Shown here: positions 1 through 7,918 of the stretch, one piece after another | How positions within the stretch are numbered: position 1 is the first letter of the stretch | How the letters are laid out: each line of letters begins with the position of its first letter | From: Enterococcus casseliflavus NBRC 100478 | GTDB lineage: Bacteria; Bacillota; Bacilli; Lactobacillales; Enterococcaceae | Assembly: GCF_001544095.1 (NCBI RefSeq) | Contig: NZ_BCPT01000022.1 | Location: forward strand, 1-45,687 | DNA: 45,687 nucleotides | Direction of reading: 5' to 3' | Program-made: the position numbers and the translations under genes | The notes under the pieces: model-generated | Seen by the model: the letters and a program-made list of their open reading frames with translations, nothing else | What the model was told of the DNA's origin: nothing | The model's database searches: none

Positions 1-174
1 ACATCTAGTATAGCTAGTTTCTGCATGATGGGCTTTTTTGTCTTGTTTATGAAGGTAACCTAAGCAGTCACAATCTGGCGAAAATCAGAAAAATCGTGAT
101 CTATAGTGACAAATCATAAGGGGAGTTGCCGTTCGGACAGCGAATCAATCGAACCTTTACCATACAAAGAGAAG

Positions 175-225
175 AAAAATACTCGTTACCGAAAGAAGCG
201 AATGCCTTTGGTAACGAGTATTTTT
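175..225. terminator. Bidirectional intrinsic terminator beyond the AEC transporter gene
   Basis: A perfect 16-bp inverted repeat pairs 175-190 (aaaaatactcgttacc) with 210-225, with a 19-nt loop. The A-rich left edge gives a U-run for leftward transcripts and the T-run at 221-225 gives one for rightward transcripts. It sits just past the stop of the leftward transporter gene. Bases 1-174 hold no gene I can support. Confidence 0.75.
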
Positions 226-245
226 CGACAAAGTTCGTTAACTAG

Positions 246-1187
246 CTAAAAAAAGAAAAAAAGCAAAACAGGCAGATACACCATGTACAGTAATACGGAA
301 TAGCCTAGACATGAAGTTGCAAATTCTTCATCCCCTTGGTAGTTTCGTACAAGGATCGGGACAGAGTTTTGGACGGGCATAGAGGCTTGAATAATAAACA
401 CAGAAAGCATCAATTCAGGAACAGGGATGATTCTGCTTAATAGCCATACAACGAGAGGCGAAAGAATGAAGCGACCAAACAGGACACCAGCAATGTCTTT
501 GGTCATTCGCAAGTTCTTGAGCCCGCCAAAGTACACGATGATCCCGATAATAAACATTGATAGAGGCGTCGTTAAATCTGCTAGGTAGCTTCCAAGCCCA
601 TCAACAAAGGAGGGCAGTGGTAATGTGAACAGCATCCAGATCAAGCCGATAATGAAACCAATCAAGGCTGGCGAAAAAATCTTTTTTAGCATGACCAATG
701 GATGAAAGGAAATGCGGGCTTCGCCGAAATCGGGGTTATCTTTTGCTAACTCAAAAATACCGATGGTCCAAAATAATGTCGTATTTACGATGTAGTACAA
801 CAATACATAGGGAACGGCTTTTTCACCAAAAATGGCTAAATTGATCGGTAAGCCGATGAAGATCGTATTGGAAAAGGTAAACATGGCGGAAAATGCCCCT
901 TGGTGTTTGGTTTCAACTTGCGCGAAACGGCGCCATAAATAACCGGCGAAGTAAGTGATCATCATGGAAAGCAAAGGGATGATCATCCCGGAAACTAAGG
1001 AGAGAAACTCGTCTTTCGTAAAGTTTTTAATGATCGTCAAAAACATATTGGCGGGTAATGAGACATTTAACACCAGTTTTGAAAACGTATCGGCGGTTCG
1101 ATTAGAAAACCATTGTTTGTAAGACAACCAATAACCGATAAACATGAGACTGAAAATGACAAAAATATTGATATATGCTTGAAACAT
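246..1187 (-). CDS. AEC family transporter (auxin efflux carrier type permease)
   Basis: This is a polytopic membrane protein of 313 residues. It is almost entirely hydrophobic, with about ten predicted membrane segments in the two five-helix halves typical of the AEC (auxin efflux carrier) family. Bacterial members move malate and related organic acids or amino acids; the substrate here cannot be read from sequence. The family's conserved helix-breaking stretch is visible (TFSNTIFIGLPINLAIFG, near residue 110). I chose the ATG at 1187 because GAGGTGA lies directly upstream; the earlier ATG at 1202 would place that Shine-Dalgarno inside the coding region. The gene ends in a run of phenylalanines (LLFFFF), an unusually hydrophobic end. 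It looks monocistronic and has its own terminator downstream. Confidence 0.85.
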   Translation of the reverse strand: MFQAYINIFVIFSLMFIGYWLSYKQWFSNRTADTFSKLVLNVSLPANMFLTIIKNFTKDEFLSLVSGMIIPLLSMMITYFAGYLWRRFAQVETKHQGAFSAMFTFSNTIFIGLPINLAIFGEKAVPYVLLYYIVNTTLFWTIGIFELAKDNPDFGEARISFHPLVMLKKIFSPALIGFIIGLIWMLFTLPLPSFVDGLGSYLADLTTPLSMFIIGIIVYFGGLKNLRMTKDIAGVLFGRFILSPLVVWLLSRIIPVPELMLSVFIIQASMPVQNSVPILVRNYQGDEEFATSCLGYSVLLYMVYLPVLLFFFF

Positions 1188-1260
1188 GCGCTCACCTCTC
1201 ATTTACTATAGCGAAAGGCAATAGAAGAAGCAACTGATTCCCATTTGAAAACAACAAAAA

Positions 1261-1287
1261 ACCAAACCGCCCAATGAGCGATTTGGT
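1261..1287 (-). terminator. Intrinsic terminator of the yidC2-like gene
   Basis: Read leftward, the stem accaaatcgc/gcggtttggt (10 bp with one G-U) closes a 7-nt loop and is followed by a U-run at 1254-1260. It lies immediately after the stop codon of the insertase gene. Confidence 0.75.
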
Positions 1288-1293
1288 CAAGAA

Positions 1294-2223
1294 TTACTTC
1301 CGTTGCTGCTTGCCAGCGTTACGACCTTTTCCGTTAGGCTTTGTCGTGTTCAACGCTTTTTTGACAGCTTCTGCTTTTTCAGGCGTTACGTCTTTACGAG
1401 GCGTAACTACCGTTTTAGGCGGATTTGCTTTCATTTCCGCTTCGACTTGGGCACGAATTTTTGGTTTCATGATGACATTCGTGATAAACGTTTGGATACA
1501 ACTGAAGACCCCACCAACTACCCAGTAAAGTGTCACACCAGCTGGTGCACTCATGGACATGAAAACGATCATCAATGGAGAAACGATCAACATGGTTTTC
1601 ATCGTTTTTTTCTGTTCTTCAGGAATCCCGATGGTTGAGATATATCCTTGTGCCAAGTAGGAAAGACCAGCAATCGCCACAAAGAGAATGCTGGGGTCGC
1701 CTAATGATACGCCAAAGAATTCAGAGTTTTGGATTCCTTGTGTGTAACGAGCGGTGAAATAAAGAGCAGAGAAGATCGGCATCTGAATCAGCAAAGGGAG
1801 ACATCCGATACCGCCAAACATACTGACGTTGTTTTCAGAGTAAATTTTTTGCATCTCCGCTTGCGCTTGCATTTGTTCTTCCCGAGTGGTTGCTTTTTTC
1901 AAATTGGCTTGCGCAATATCCACTTGAGGTTTCAGAAACTGCATTTTTTCACTTTGAACCATCGTTTTGCGAGACTGATGGATCCCTAATGGTAAGATAA
2001 TGACACGGACAACGATCGTTACGGCGATGATCGCCCAGCCGTAAGACCAGTTGAAGTTTTCAACGAGCATCGTGATCATATCCCCTAATGGTTTCACCAA
2101 AAAGCGATAAATCATTCCTGTTTCTTTCGGCGTACCATCAGCATTGGTACTGACACAGCCTGATAATGCTAATAACAGGCCAAATAATCCTGATGAAAGT
2201 AGCCATTTATTCATTTTAGACAT
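1294..2223 (-). CDS. yidC2: Membrane protein insertase YidC2/OxaA2-like lipoprotein
   Basis: YidC/Oxa1/Alb3 insertase of 309 residues, which places proteins into the cytoplasmic membrane with or without SecYEG. The N-terminus is a lipoprotein signal (LLALSGC lipobox, Cys near residue 23). The Oxa1 core with five membrane segments follows. The C-terminus is a long, very basic tail of about 55 residues ending in GRNAGKQQRK. In lactic acid bacteria such a tail marks the YidC2 paralogue, which can contact ribosomes; the neighbourhood of acylphosphatase and a SpoU methyltransferase also fits YidC2 rather than the rnpA-linked YidC1. The start at 2223 follows GAGGAAGA by a normal gap; an in-frame ATG at 2256 lacks this site. 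A promoter lies at 2262-2290, so the gene can be transcribed independently of acyP. Confidence 0.92.
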   Translation of the reverse strand: MSKMNKWLLSSGLFGLLLALSGCVSTNADGTPKETGMIYRFLVKPLGDMITMLVENFNWSYGWAIIAVTIVVRVIILPLGIHQSRKTMVQSEKMQFLKPQVDIAQANLKKATTREEQMQAQAEMQKIYSENNVSMFGGIGCLPLLIQMPIFSALYFTARYTQGIQNSEFFGVSLGDPSILFVAIAGLSYLAQGYISTIGIPEEQKKTMKTMLIVSPLMIVFMSMSAPAGVTLYWVVGGVFSCIQTFITNVIMKPKIRAQVEAEMKANPPKTVVTPRKDVTPEKAEAVKKALNTTKPNGKGRNAGKQQRK

Positions 2224-2261
2224 TCTATTCTTCCTCTTCACAATAAATTTAGACAAAAATA

Positions 2262-2290
2262 ACTATACTAAAAAAGACCGACTATTTCAA
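2262..2290 (-). promoter_or_regulatory. Sigma-A promoter of the yidC2-like gene
   Basis: On the minus strand, TTGAAA (2285-2290), a 17-bp spacer and TATAGT (2262-2267) match the -35/-10 consensus at five of six positions each. The predicted start gives a leader of about 30 nt before the ATG at 2223. Confidence 0.65.
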
Positions 2291-2347
2291 TGTACAAAGA
2301 GAAATTCATTGAAAAATCAATCTTTCGACTTAGAAAACATTCAATTG

Positions 2348-2626
2348 TTAATAGTACACTACATCAAAACTCCGACGCTCTTTGATAGCATCGTCTGGTT
2401 GGATGTCGATCTGATTTACTTTCCCAGCGGGTGAAGGAGAATCCTTAACCCCAGCAACAAAGGCATCGATGGCTTTGTCATCGCCAATTGCTTCAATCGA
2501 AACAGAACCATCCGCTTCGTTTTTTACAGATCCGGTGACGCCCAACTGATCGGCAAGCATTTTTGTGGTATAACGAAAGCCGACGCCTTGGACACGTCCT
2601 TGCACATGGATTCGTAGTTTCTTCAT
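2348..2626 (-). CDS. acyP: Acylphosphatase
   Basis: A small enzyme of 92 residues that hydrolyses acyl phosphates such as acetyl phosphate or carbamoyl phosphate. The signature near the N-terminus, GRVQGVGFRYTTKMLADQLG, supplies the catalytic Arg of the GxVQGVGFR motif. The catalytic Asn is seen in VTGSVKNEADGSV. Length and ferredoxin-like pattern are normal for the family. The ATG at 2626 is 8 nt from AGGAGG; an in-frame TTG at 2632 would be only 2 nt from it and is rejected. The gene lies upstream of the yidC2-like gene on the same strand and is divergent from trmH. Confidence 0.93.
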   Translation of the reverse strand: MKKLRIHVQGRVQGVGFRYTTKMLADQLGVTGSVKNEADGSVSIEAIGDDKAIDAFVAGVKDSPSPAGKVNQIDIQPDDAIKERRSFDVVYY

Positions 2627-2649
2627 GGACAATCCCTCCTCTGCTTTAT

Positions 2650-2678
2650 ATGATAGCGTTTTTTCAGTAAAAGAACAA
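2650..2678 (-). promoter_or_regulatory. Probable promoter of acyP
   Basis: On the minus strand, TTGTTC (2673-2678), 17 bp, then TATCAT (2650-2655). The -10 is good and the -35 keeps only the TTG. It lies in the divergent acyP/trmH gap. A rightward extended -10 (TGcTATAAT, 2697-2705) is also present, but it is so close to the trmH start that its transcript would lose the ribosome binding site. Confidence 0.5.
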
Positions 2679-2721
2679 GTTAGATCGATTGACTCATGCT
2701 ATAATGAATCGAGGTGACAAG

Positions 2722-3483
2722 ATGAAAGAAATTCAATCGAAAAAAAATACCTTTATCAAGGAAATCAAAAAACTAACACAAAAAAAACATCGGACACAAA
2801 CCAATAGCTATTTGATCGATGGCTGGCATTTGGTGCAAGAAGCATTGCATGCAAAAGTACCCATCAAAGCATTGTTGGTGACCCCGCGAGGGTTAAGTGA
2901 AGCCAACGGGCAACTCGATGATTATCAGGAAGAAAGCTATTTGATCACAGAGGAGATCGCAGCGATGCTTTCTGATTTGCCAACACCACAAGGGATTTTT
3001 GCCGTGGTGGAAAAGCAAGAACAAGACTTACAGACACTGACGGGCAATTGGCTGATTTTAGATAATGTGCAAGATCCTGGAAACGTTGGCACCATGATTC
3101 GAACAGCGGATGCCGCTGGATTCAGCGGGGTTTTTCTCGGCGAAGGAACAGCCGATCTCTACAGCACCAAAGTATTGCGCAGCATGCAAGGTAGCAACTA
3201 TCATCTGCCGATCGTAGAAGGAGCGATCCCGCCATTTTTAAAGCAGCTGCAGGCAGCTGGTGTGGCGATTTATGGTACCGAGTTAAACAAAGAAGCAGTC
3301 CCTTATACCGAGCTTCCTAAAGAACAAGCGGCTGCCTTCATTTTAGGCAACGAGGGGCAAGGGGTCAATCAGGAACTGTTGGCATTGACCGATAAAAATC
3401 TATATATTCCTATCTATGGTCAGGCGGAATCATTGAACGTCGCCATTGCGGCAGGTATTTTGATGTATTTTGCTGTCAGCTAG
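2722..3483 (+). CDS. TrmH/SpoU family RNA 2'-O-methyltransferase
   Basis: SPOUT-superfamily RNA ribose methyltransferase of 253 residues. An N-terminal substrate-binding (SpoU_sub_bind/L30e-like) region covers about residues 1-95 and the knotted catalytic domain follows. Motif 1 is NVQDPGNVGTMIRTADAAG (115-133, with the Asn and Arg used in catalysis), motif 2 is FILGNEGQGV (206-215) and motif 3 is IPIYGQAESLNVAIAAGI (229-246). It resembles the B. subtilis YsgA type, whose exact RNA target is not certain. The start at 2722 follows GAGGTG; upstream in-frame ATGs at 2689 and 2704 are poorly placed. The acyP/yidC2/spoU neighbourhood is common in lactic acid bacteria. Confidence 0.9.
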   Translation: MKEIQSKKNTFIKEIKKLTQKKHRTQTNSYLIDGWHLVQEALHAKVPIKALLVTPRGLSEANGQLDDYQEESYLITEEIAAMLSDLPTPQGIFAVVEKQEQDLQTLTGNWLILDNVQDPGNVGTMIRTADAAGFSGVFLGEGTADLYSTKVLRSMQGSNYHLPIVEGAIPPFLKQLQAAGVAIYGTELNKEAVPYTELPKEQAAAFILGNEGQGVNQELLALTDKNLYIPIYGQAESLNVAIAAGILMYFAVS

Positions 3484-3548
3484 ATTTTTAAGGAACTGTT
3501 AAACTATTTGAATCTATTGCACCTCACCTAGAAACTTGCAGGAATAGG

Positions 3549-3557
3549 TGCTATACT
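3549..3557 (+). promoter_or_regulatory. Extended -10 promoter of the HD-domain gene
   Basis: TGcTATACT is an extended -10 without a clear -35. It overlaps the right half of an inverted repeat, gcacct (3519-3524) / aggtgc (3546-3551), which could be an operator or a weak stem from the trmH 3' end. Confidence 0.45.
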
Positions 3558-3606
3558 TTGTCTTGTAACAATCAAGCAGATCAAAAAAGGTGGCAGACAA
3601 AAATTT

Positions 3607-4116
3607 ATGACAGAAAAATGGCAAGAAGATAGCGAATATATGTCTTACGTGGCTGACCTGTTAGAAACAGAAGCTGTAAAAAAATTAGCCAATTTTGTGC
3701 AGCATATGAACTCCACACGTTTGGAACATTCGATCAGCGTCTCTTATTATAGTTACAAATTGGCCAAGAAATGGGGCGGCGATGCTCGTGCAACAGCTCG
3801 TGCAGGACTCCTTCATGATTTATTTTATTACGATTGGCGTACTACAAAGTTTGACGAAGGTACCCATGCGTACATGCATCCACGAATCGCAGTAAAAAAT
3901 GCCGAAAAAATCACTGAACTTAGTGATCTTGAAAAAGATATCATCTTGAAACATATGTGGGGAGCAACGATTGCACCGCCACGCTATAAAGAAAGCTATA
4001 TCGTCACGATGGTGGACAAATATTGTGCGATCAAAGAAGCATCAGAACCCCTTACAGACAGCATGAAAGAAAAATGGCAACAACGCTTCTGGAAGAAACA
4101 TCGCACGATTCAATAA
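3607..4116 (+). CDS. HD-domain phosphohydrolase
   Basis: A 169-residue HD-superfamily metal-dependent phosphohydrolase. The metal ligands can be followed in order: His41 (LEHS), His70-Asp71 (LLHDLFYYDW), His91 (MHPRIA), His116 (LKHMWG) and Asp137 (MVDKYC). The extra histidines after the HD pair resemble the small single-domain HD proteins of Firmicutes with unproven nucleotide or phosphate-ester substrates. The start lies 13 nt after AAGGTGG, a slightly long gap, but no better start is in frame. The gene is monocistronic and ends at a bidirectional terminator shared with the convergent DUF218 gene. Confidence 0.8.
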   Translation: MTEKWQEDSEYMSYVADLLETEAVKKLANFVQHMNSTRLEHSISVSYYSYKLAKKWGGDARATARAGLLHDLFYYDWRTTKFDEGTHAYMHPRIAVKNAEKITELSDLEKDIILKHMWGATIAPPRYKESYIVTMVDKYCAIKEASEPLTDSMKEKWQQRFWKKHRTIQ

Positions 4117-4117
4117 G

Positions 4118-4159
4118 AAAAAAGTTCTTCGAACCAACTGGTTCAAAGAACTTTTTTTG
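4118..4159. terminator. Bidirectional terminator between convergent genes
   Basis: Stem aaagttcttcgaacc (from 4121) pairs with ggttcaaagaacttt (from 4140) around an aact loop with one mismatch. A T7 tract follows on the plus strand and an A6 tract lies at the left edge, so it can serve both the HD gene and the leftward DUF218 gene. Confidence 0.8.
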
Positions 4160-4164
4160 TTTGT

Positions 4165-5364
4165 TTAGCCAAAAATAAGTTGGAGGATCGCTGCACCTGC
4201 ATAGAGAATCAGTAAGGTGATCAATACCGTTAAATGTCGTCTTTTGTGCATAAAAAGGATTGCCACGAATTCTCTTAAAAAGGCATTCGGTAAATAGTAA
4301 AAGGCAGTAGGTGCTCCGATACCATCCGCTTTAAGTTGGGCTTGATCTGCATAGAGACCAGCACGAAAAATATGGTAATTGTTTGAGGCAAAGATTGCTT
4401 TGTAGCCCTTTGGCTTAAGCGAATCCATGATTTCTTTCGAAAATTTCATGTTTTCATAAGTAGTCGTGGAATTTGTTTCCACTAAAATCTCACCTTCTGG
4501 TACGCCTTGGGCAATCGCATATTCTTTCATAGCAACAGCTTCCGGCAGCTGCTCATCGCTTCCTTGTCCGCCTGACATCAGTAATCGAGGAGCGGTTTTT
4601 TTGGCTTTAAATTGCGCTTCGTAGAACGAGATCGCTGTATTGATGCGTTTTGCCAATAAAGGGGAGACCGTGGTGCCATTCAAAAGACCTGCTCCTAAGA
4701 CGATGATAAAGTCCTGATTATAGCGAGGATGGTTGAACTGATAAATGACTGAAATGGATAAAAAGTTCAAAAAGACTACAAACAGATACAAAAGACTTAG
4801 GGGAACAATGCCGAATAAGGTTCGGATCCAATCTGGGAAAAAGTGCAAAAGGGTATCTGAAAATAGTAATACGGTCAAAACCACCGCTAAGATCAGGGTC
4901 AATAGATTGGCGATCGATCGCGATTCTCTTCGTAGAACAATAATGGAATTCCAGTAAAGAAAGACCACGAGCGTTGCCAAACCGAATAATAGTACAGCAA
5001 AGAAAATCGCTAGTAAAACAGCCAATAGGCCACCTACAAGAATATCTTGGGTTCGGTATAAATTAATGACTAAATAGCCGCCAAAAGCCAACACGAACAA
5101 ATTAAAGAGTAAGCCATTTACGAGTTGATGCTTGTTGCGCCGATAAGAAAATAAAAAAAGGCCGGCGAAGGCGACGGGTATCAGAATAAAGAAACTACCT
5201 GTCCGTAATTCTGAGACAGCTAAATAAATTAGCAGGGCTAAGATCGTCCAACAACATTCAAAAAAGAAAATATCCGGATCATCTTTTTTCTTGCGCCATT
5301 TTTGAACGACGATCACGCCCGACACATAGCTGATGGCAAAAATCAGCAATTGCGTAAAATCCAT
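4165..5364 (-). CDS. YdcF/DUF218 (ElyC/SanA-like) integral membrane protein
   Basis: This 399-residue protein has about eight N-terminal membrane segments (residues 1-215), a cytoplasmic or external DUF218 domain and a final C-terminal membrane helix. DUF218 hallmarks are FIIVLGAGLLNGTTVSPLLA, LLMSGGQGSDE, the acidic EAVAMKEYA stretch, ETNSTTTYENMKFS and SNNYHIFRA. ElyC and SanA of E. coli belong to this domain family and affect envelope integrity and lipid-carrier metabolism; a similar envelope role here is inference. The start at 5364 is 8 nt from AAAGGAG; the GTG at 5373 abuts that site. An extended -10-like TATACT on the minus strand at 5392-5397 may be its promoter. Confidence 0.8.
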   Translation of the reverse strand: MDFTQLLIFAISYVSGVIVVQKWRKKKDDPDIFFFECCWTILALLIYLAVSELRTGSFFILIPVAFAGLFLFSYRRNKHQLVNGLLFNLFVLAFGGYLVINLYRTQDILVGGLLAVLLAIFFAVLLFGLATLVVFLYWNSIIVLRRESRSIANLLTLILAVVLTVLLFSDTLLHFFPDWIRTLFGIVPLSLLYLFVVFLNFLSISVIYQFNHPRYNQDFIIVLGAGLLNGTTVSPLLAKRINTAISFYEAQFKAKKTAPRLLMSGGQGSDEQLPEAVAMKEYAIAQGVPEGEILVETNSTTTYENMKFSKEIMDSLKPKGYKAIFASNNYHIFRAGLYADQAQLKADGIGAPTAFYYLPNAFLREFVAILFMHKRRHLTVLITLLILYAGAAILQLIFG

Positions 5365-5436
5365 GTTTTTCACTCCTTTAACGATACACTTAGTATACCG
5401 AAAAATGACAGAAATTGCTTGTTGCTAAGGTCAAAG

Positions 5437-5465
5437 TTGCTGAATTTCTTGCAATTCGCTAAAAT
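5437..5465 (+). promoter_or_regulatory. Promoter of the GyrI-like gene
   Basis: TTGCTG (5437-5442), a 17-bp spacer and TAAAAT (5460-5465), followed by AAGGAGGAAGGAAC before the ATG at 5489. It is divergent from the YdcF-like gene. Confidence 0.5.
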
Positions 5466-5488
5466 GAAGGAAAGAAGGAGGAAGGAAC

Positions 5489-6001
5489 ATGCAATTAGGT
5501 GAAGTGATTCGCGTCGAACGACCCGCTTTTTATGTGATTGGAAAAGAGGGCAAGGGGTTAGCAGAAGAAGGTGCTTCTTGGGTACCAGCGCTCTGGGAAC
5601 TTGCAACAAAGGATTTTGAAGAGATCGAATTTCTCGTAAGTGATCAAAAGGCAGAAGAACTGGAATTTTGGGGCTTGATGAGTGATGGCACCAATTGGTT
5701 AGAGCCTTGGCAAGAAACCGGTCGCTACTTGGCAGGCGTTCAAGTCCAGACAGAAAATTTTCCTCCTGTCGGTTGGGTCCGTTGGGAAATGCCCGCAATG
5801 ACCTATCTCGTTGTAAAAACGGATGAAAAAAACTTAACGATGATGACTGAAAAAATGCTGATGGAAGTTTTATCAGAAAACGACGTCCAGTTGTCAGCAG
5901 CCATCCAAGAAAGGTATCTTCCTCATTTTAAGGAGGGGGAAGTTGAATTGTTTTTCCCTGTAGAACCATTGGCAACAGCAACGGTGGAAACAGTAGAATA
6001 A
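5489..6001 (+). CDS. GyrI-like / AraC effector-binding domain protein
   Basis: Stand-alone small-molecule-binding protein of 170 residues in the GyrI-like (SHS2-fold) class. Visible features are the opening VERPAFYVIGKEGKG strand, an FWGLMSDGTNW segment, the YLAGVQV strand, and the closing EVELFFPVEPL segment in which the Glu before the final strand is typical of ligand-binding members. Relatives include the effector domains of BmrR/Rob-type regulators and the DNA gyrase inhibitor GyrI. There is no DNA-binding domain here, so it may sequester or hydrolyse small molecules rather than regulate. The RBS is strong. Confidence 0.75.
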   Translation: MQLGEVIRVERPAFYVIGKEGKGLAEEGASWVPALWELATKDFEEIEFLVSDQKAEELEFWGLMSDGTNWLEPWQETGRYLAGVQVQTENFPPVGWVRWEMPAMTYLVVKTDEKNLTMMTEKMLMEVLSENDVQLSAAIQERYLPHFKEGEVELFFPVEPLATATVETVE

Positions 6002-6046
6002 AAAAAATCTGTCCGAGAAGCAGTCTTTGCTTCGGACAGATTTTTT
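6001..6046. terminator. Bidirectional terminator between the GyrI-like gene and dacA
   Basis: AAAAAATCTGTCCGA-type left arm pairs with TCGGACAGATTTTTT on the right (6032-6046), with T-runs at both edges. It serves the rightward GyrI-like gene and the leftward carboxypeptidase gene. Confidence 0.82.
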
Positions 6047-6054
6047 CGTTTAGG

Positions 6055-7389
6055 TTAAAAAAGATTACTGAAAAAGTTGGACACGCCGCGCCAAGCACGA
6101 ACAAAGATGTTGGCTTTTTCCACCGTTTGTGTTGTGATCAATCCTGCAGTCTCGTCATGATCGGAATCATCAATATAACCAAGCGTATCAGCTGGAATCG
6201 AAGCACTTACGGTACCGACTTCTGTGCCCTCAGTCAATGGCGCTTGCAGGGCAGAATCACGATAATGCTCATTAAAGTCAATGGTTGTTTCAAAGGCTGT
6301 GGCATCCATATCTCCACGTACCCATAAGGTCAAACCTTGATTTAAGGCAACGGGCACACTCAATTCTTTCCCATCTTTGACTGCAACCGTCTGGGTATCT
6401 TCTAGTTGCGCATTTTCTGGTAAAATCTCTACTTGTTCCCAAGCGTCAAACGAGTAATCCATCAAACGGCCTGTTTCAATAAAACGAACACTAGGATTTT
6501 CTGCATGACCATTGACGTTTAGCACCACGGTGATGATTCGTTGCCCATCTTTAACGGCGGTTCCGACAAAGCAGGCGCCTGCCATATCTGTCGTACCAGT
6601 CTTCAGACCGTCGACACCATCTTTCGTATTCGTAAAACCTGGAAGCATCCAGTTCCAATTGACCATCTCGACAGGTGAATAGGAACCTTCACCAAATTGT
6701 TTTGTTGAAAGGCTGGTTACTTCCAAAACATCTGGAAAGTCTTGTAACAAATGACGGGCAATCAATGCCACATCTTTTGCGGATAGTTCGTTTTCATCAG
6801 TTGAAGTTGATCCTGGGTAAATATTTTCCCCTAGATAAGCATTGTTCAAGCCAGAAGCATTGACGATTTTTGCATCGGTGATGCCCCATGATTGCACTTT
6901 TTCTTGCATTAAATCCACAAAGGCACTTTCAGACCCAGCAATCAGCTCCGCGAGCGCGACGATTGCAGCATTTGCAGATTGGATATAACTGGCATCATAC
7001 AGATCTTTTACTGTATAGGTAACGTCTTGATGCAAAGGGACATTTGATAAGTTAGGGGACACGCTGAGATTCGCGGCATAATCGGAAATAGGCACAGGAT
7101 CATCCCAAGCGATCGTTCCTTGTTCTACTTGCTCAGCGACAAGGTAGAGGCTGATGATCTTGGTGATGGAGGCAATACCCATGGCTGTCTCGCCATCTTG
7201 ATCATACAACACTTTCCCTGTGTCAAAATCAATGGAGTAGGCGGCTTTGGCGTCAATCGAAAAATCTTGGATCTCTTCGATGCTCATTGCTGTATCATCA
7301 GCATATGAAACGAGGGGGATGCCGACAGCAGCAAAGAGGATTGCCAAAGCAGCAACGAAGGAATACCCGAACTTGGTTATTTTCTGCAT
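6055..7389 (-). CDS. dacA: D-alanyl-D-alanine carboxypeptidase (PBP5/DacA type)
   Basis: Low-molecular-weight penicillin-binding protein of 444 residues that trims the terminal D-Ala from peptidoglycan stem peptides. The order is: signal peptide (residues 1-31, ending VSYA), peptidase S11 domain with the Ser-x-x-Lys pair at Ser74-Lys77 (SITK), the SxN motif at Ser138-Ala139-Asn140 and the KTG motif at 263-265. A C-terminal PBP5-type beta domain and a C-terminal amphipathic helix (FVRAWRGVSNFFSNLF) for membrane anchoring follow. The ATG at 7389 is preceded by AAAGGAG; an upstream in-frame ATG at 7479 would add 30 residues lying across the promoter and is rejected. Confidence 0.93.
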   Translation of the reverse strand: MQKITKFGYSFVAALAILFAAVGIPLVSYADDTAMSIEEIQDFSIDAKAAYSIDFDTGKVLYDQDGETAMGIASITKIISLYLVAEQVEQGTIAWDDPVPISDYAANLSVSPNLSNVPLHQDVTYTVKDLYDASYIQSANAAIVALAELIAGSESAFVDLMQEKVQSWGITDAKIVNASGLNNAYLGENIYPGSTSTDENELSAKDVALIARHLLQDFPDVLEVTSLSTKQFGEGSYSPVEMVNWNWMLPGFTNTKDGVDGLKTGTTDMAGACFVGTAVKDGQRIITVVLNVNGHAENPSVRFIETGRLMDYSFDAWEQVEILPENAQLEDTQTVAVKDGKELSVPVALNQGLTLWVRGDMDATAFETTIDFNEHYRDSALQAPLTEGTEVGTVSASIPADTLGYIDDSDHDETAGLITTQTVEKANIFVRAWRGVSNFFSNLF

Positions 7390-7427
7390 ATATGTAGTAG
7401 CTCCTTTTAAGTTGTATCTAAGCAAAA

Positions 7428-7456
7428 ATTTTAACAAAGAGTATCCGCTGTTGCAA
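7428..7456 (-). promoter_or_regulatory. Sigma-A promoter of dacA
   Basis: On the minus strand, TTGCAA (7451-7456), 17 bp, TAAAAT (7428-7433). The leader to the ATG at 7389 is about 30 nt with AAAGGAG near its end. Confidence 0.65.
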
Positions 7457-7562
7457 TACTCTAAGAGAAAACTTAGCATTTAATTGCGAGAAGACCGCTC
7501 AAAGGGGGAATGGGCGGTGTTAAACCATTTCAACCTAGAAGACCTAAGGGCAAAAGACAGCA

Positions 7563-7606
7563 AAAAAAACTTGCCTTCCTATTTAATAAAGAAGACAAGT
7601 TTTTCT
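7563..7606 (-). terminator. Terminator of the 54-residue peptide transcript
   Basis: On the minus strand aaaaacttgtcttc pairs with gaaggcaagttttt (one G-U) around an 11-13-nt A/T-rich loop, followed by a U-run. It lies about 30 nt after the small ORF stop and upstream of the dacA promoter. Confidence 0.75.
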
Positions 7607-7634
7607 GAATTGACATCGGGTCAAACGATTTCAC

Positions 7635-7799
7635 TTAGCGACGATTGGAATGGATTCTCGGGTTTTGGTTTTGGGCTCTGACGGGAACTTTCACTGCTCT
7701 CGTTTCTTGTTGCATGGCCAATTTTGCTAAAAAGAATGTCCCAGCTAGTAACGCAGCTAAAGCAAAGATGGAAAAGAGTGAAATAAAGGTCGTTAACAT
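7635..7799 (-). CDS. Small hydrophobic membrane peptide, 54 residues, unknown family
   Basis: A 54-residue reading frame opens with MLTTFISLFSIFALAALLAG, a strong N-terminal membrane segment through about residue 30. It ends in a basic, polar tail (QETRAVKVPVRAQNQNPRIH then SNRR). AGAAGGG lies 6 nt upstream of the ATG at 7799. It has its own extended -10 promoter (7919-7927) and intrinsic terminator (7563-7606), so it appears to be a monocistronic gene with a roughly 110-nt leader carrying a tRNA-like segment. I do not recognise the family. The layout (one membrane helix plus charged tail, structured leader) resembles type I toxins and small stress-response peptides, but no antisense RNA gene was identified, so that remains speculation. 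Confidence 0.6.
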   Translation of the reverse strand: MLTTFISLFSIFALAALLAGTFFLAKLAMQQETRAVKVPVRAQNQNPRIHSNRR

Positions 7800-7829
7800 A
7801 AAAATCCCTTCTTTCTGTTTAAAATAAAT

Positions 7830-7907
7830 GTGGAAGGTAGGAATCGAACCTACACCTTAATCTATGAACGATCAAACATCACTCAACGGAACACCTTGTT
7901 CAACCAC
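7830..7907 (-). ncRNA. tRNA-like (T-arm bearing) segment in a small-ORF leader
   Basis: On the minus strand 7837-7853 reads GTAGGTTCGATTCCTAC, a canonical tRNA T-arm (5-bp stem, loop TTCGATT). The seven bases after it, CTTCCAC (7830-7836), sit where an acceptor 3' strand would be. They pair at five of seven positions with GTGGTTG at 7901-7907, which lies about 5 nt after the predicted transcription start. The interior (7854-7900) does not form a convincing D-arm or 5-bp anticodon arm and the total length is 78 nt, so it is not an ordinary tRNA. It is either a decayed tRNA or a tRNA mimic in the leader of the 54-residue peptide. Confidence 0.5.
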
Positions 7908-7918
7908 TTGTTAAGTTA

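Noticed and set aside
1-245. A gene fragment at the left edge
   Set aside because: No frame shows a plausible protein end or RBS; only the terminator hairpin at 175-225 is supported.
5370-5798. A 142-residue leftward reading frame
   Set aside because: It is antisense to the GyrI-like gene and overlaps the YdcF-like promoter; no RBS.
7484-7827. Two short rightward reading frames (7484-7681 and 7645-7827)
   Set aside because: They lie opposite the better-supported leftward 54-residue gene and its terminator, lack ribosome binding sites and have no recognisable protein pattern.
7830-7907. A functional tRNA gene on the minus strand
   Set aside because: The T-arm is perfect, but the acceptor has two T-T mismatches, no 5-bp anticodon stem with a 7-nt loop can be drawn, and the length is wrong. 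I list it as tRNA-like instead.
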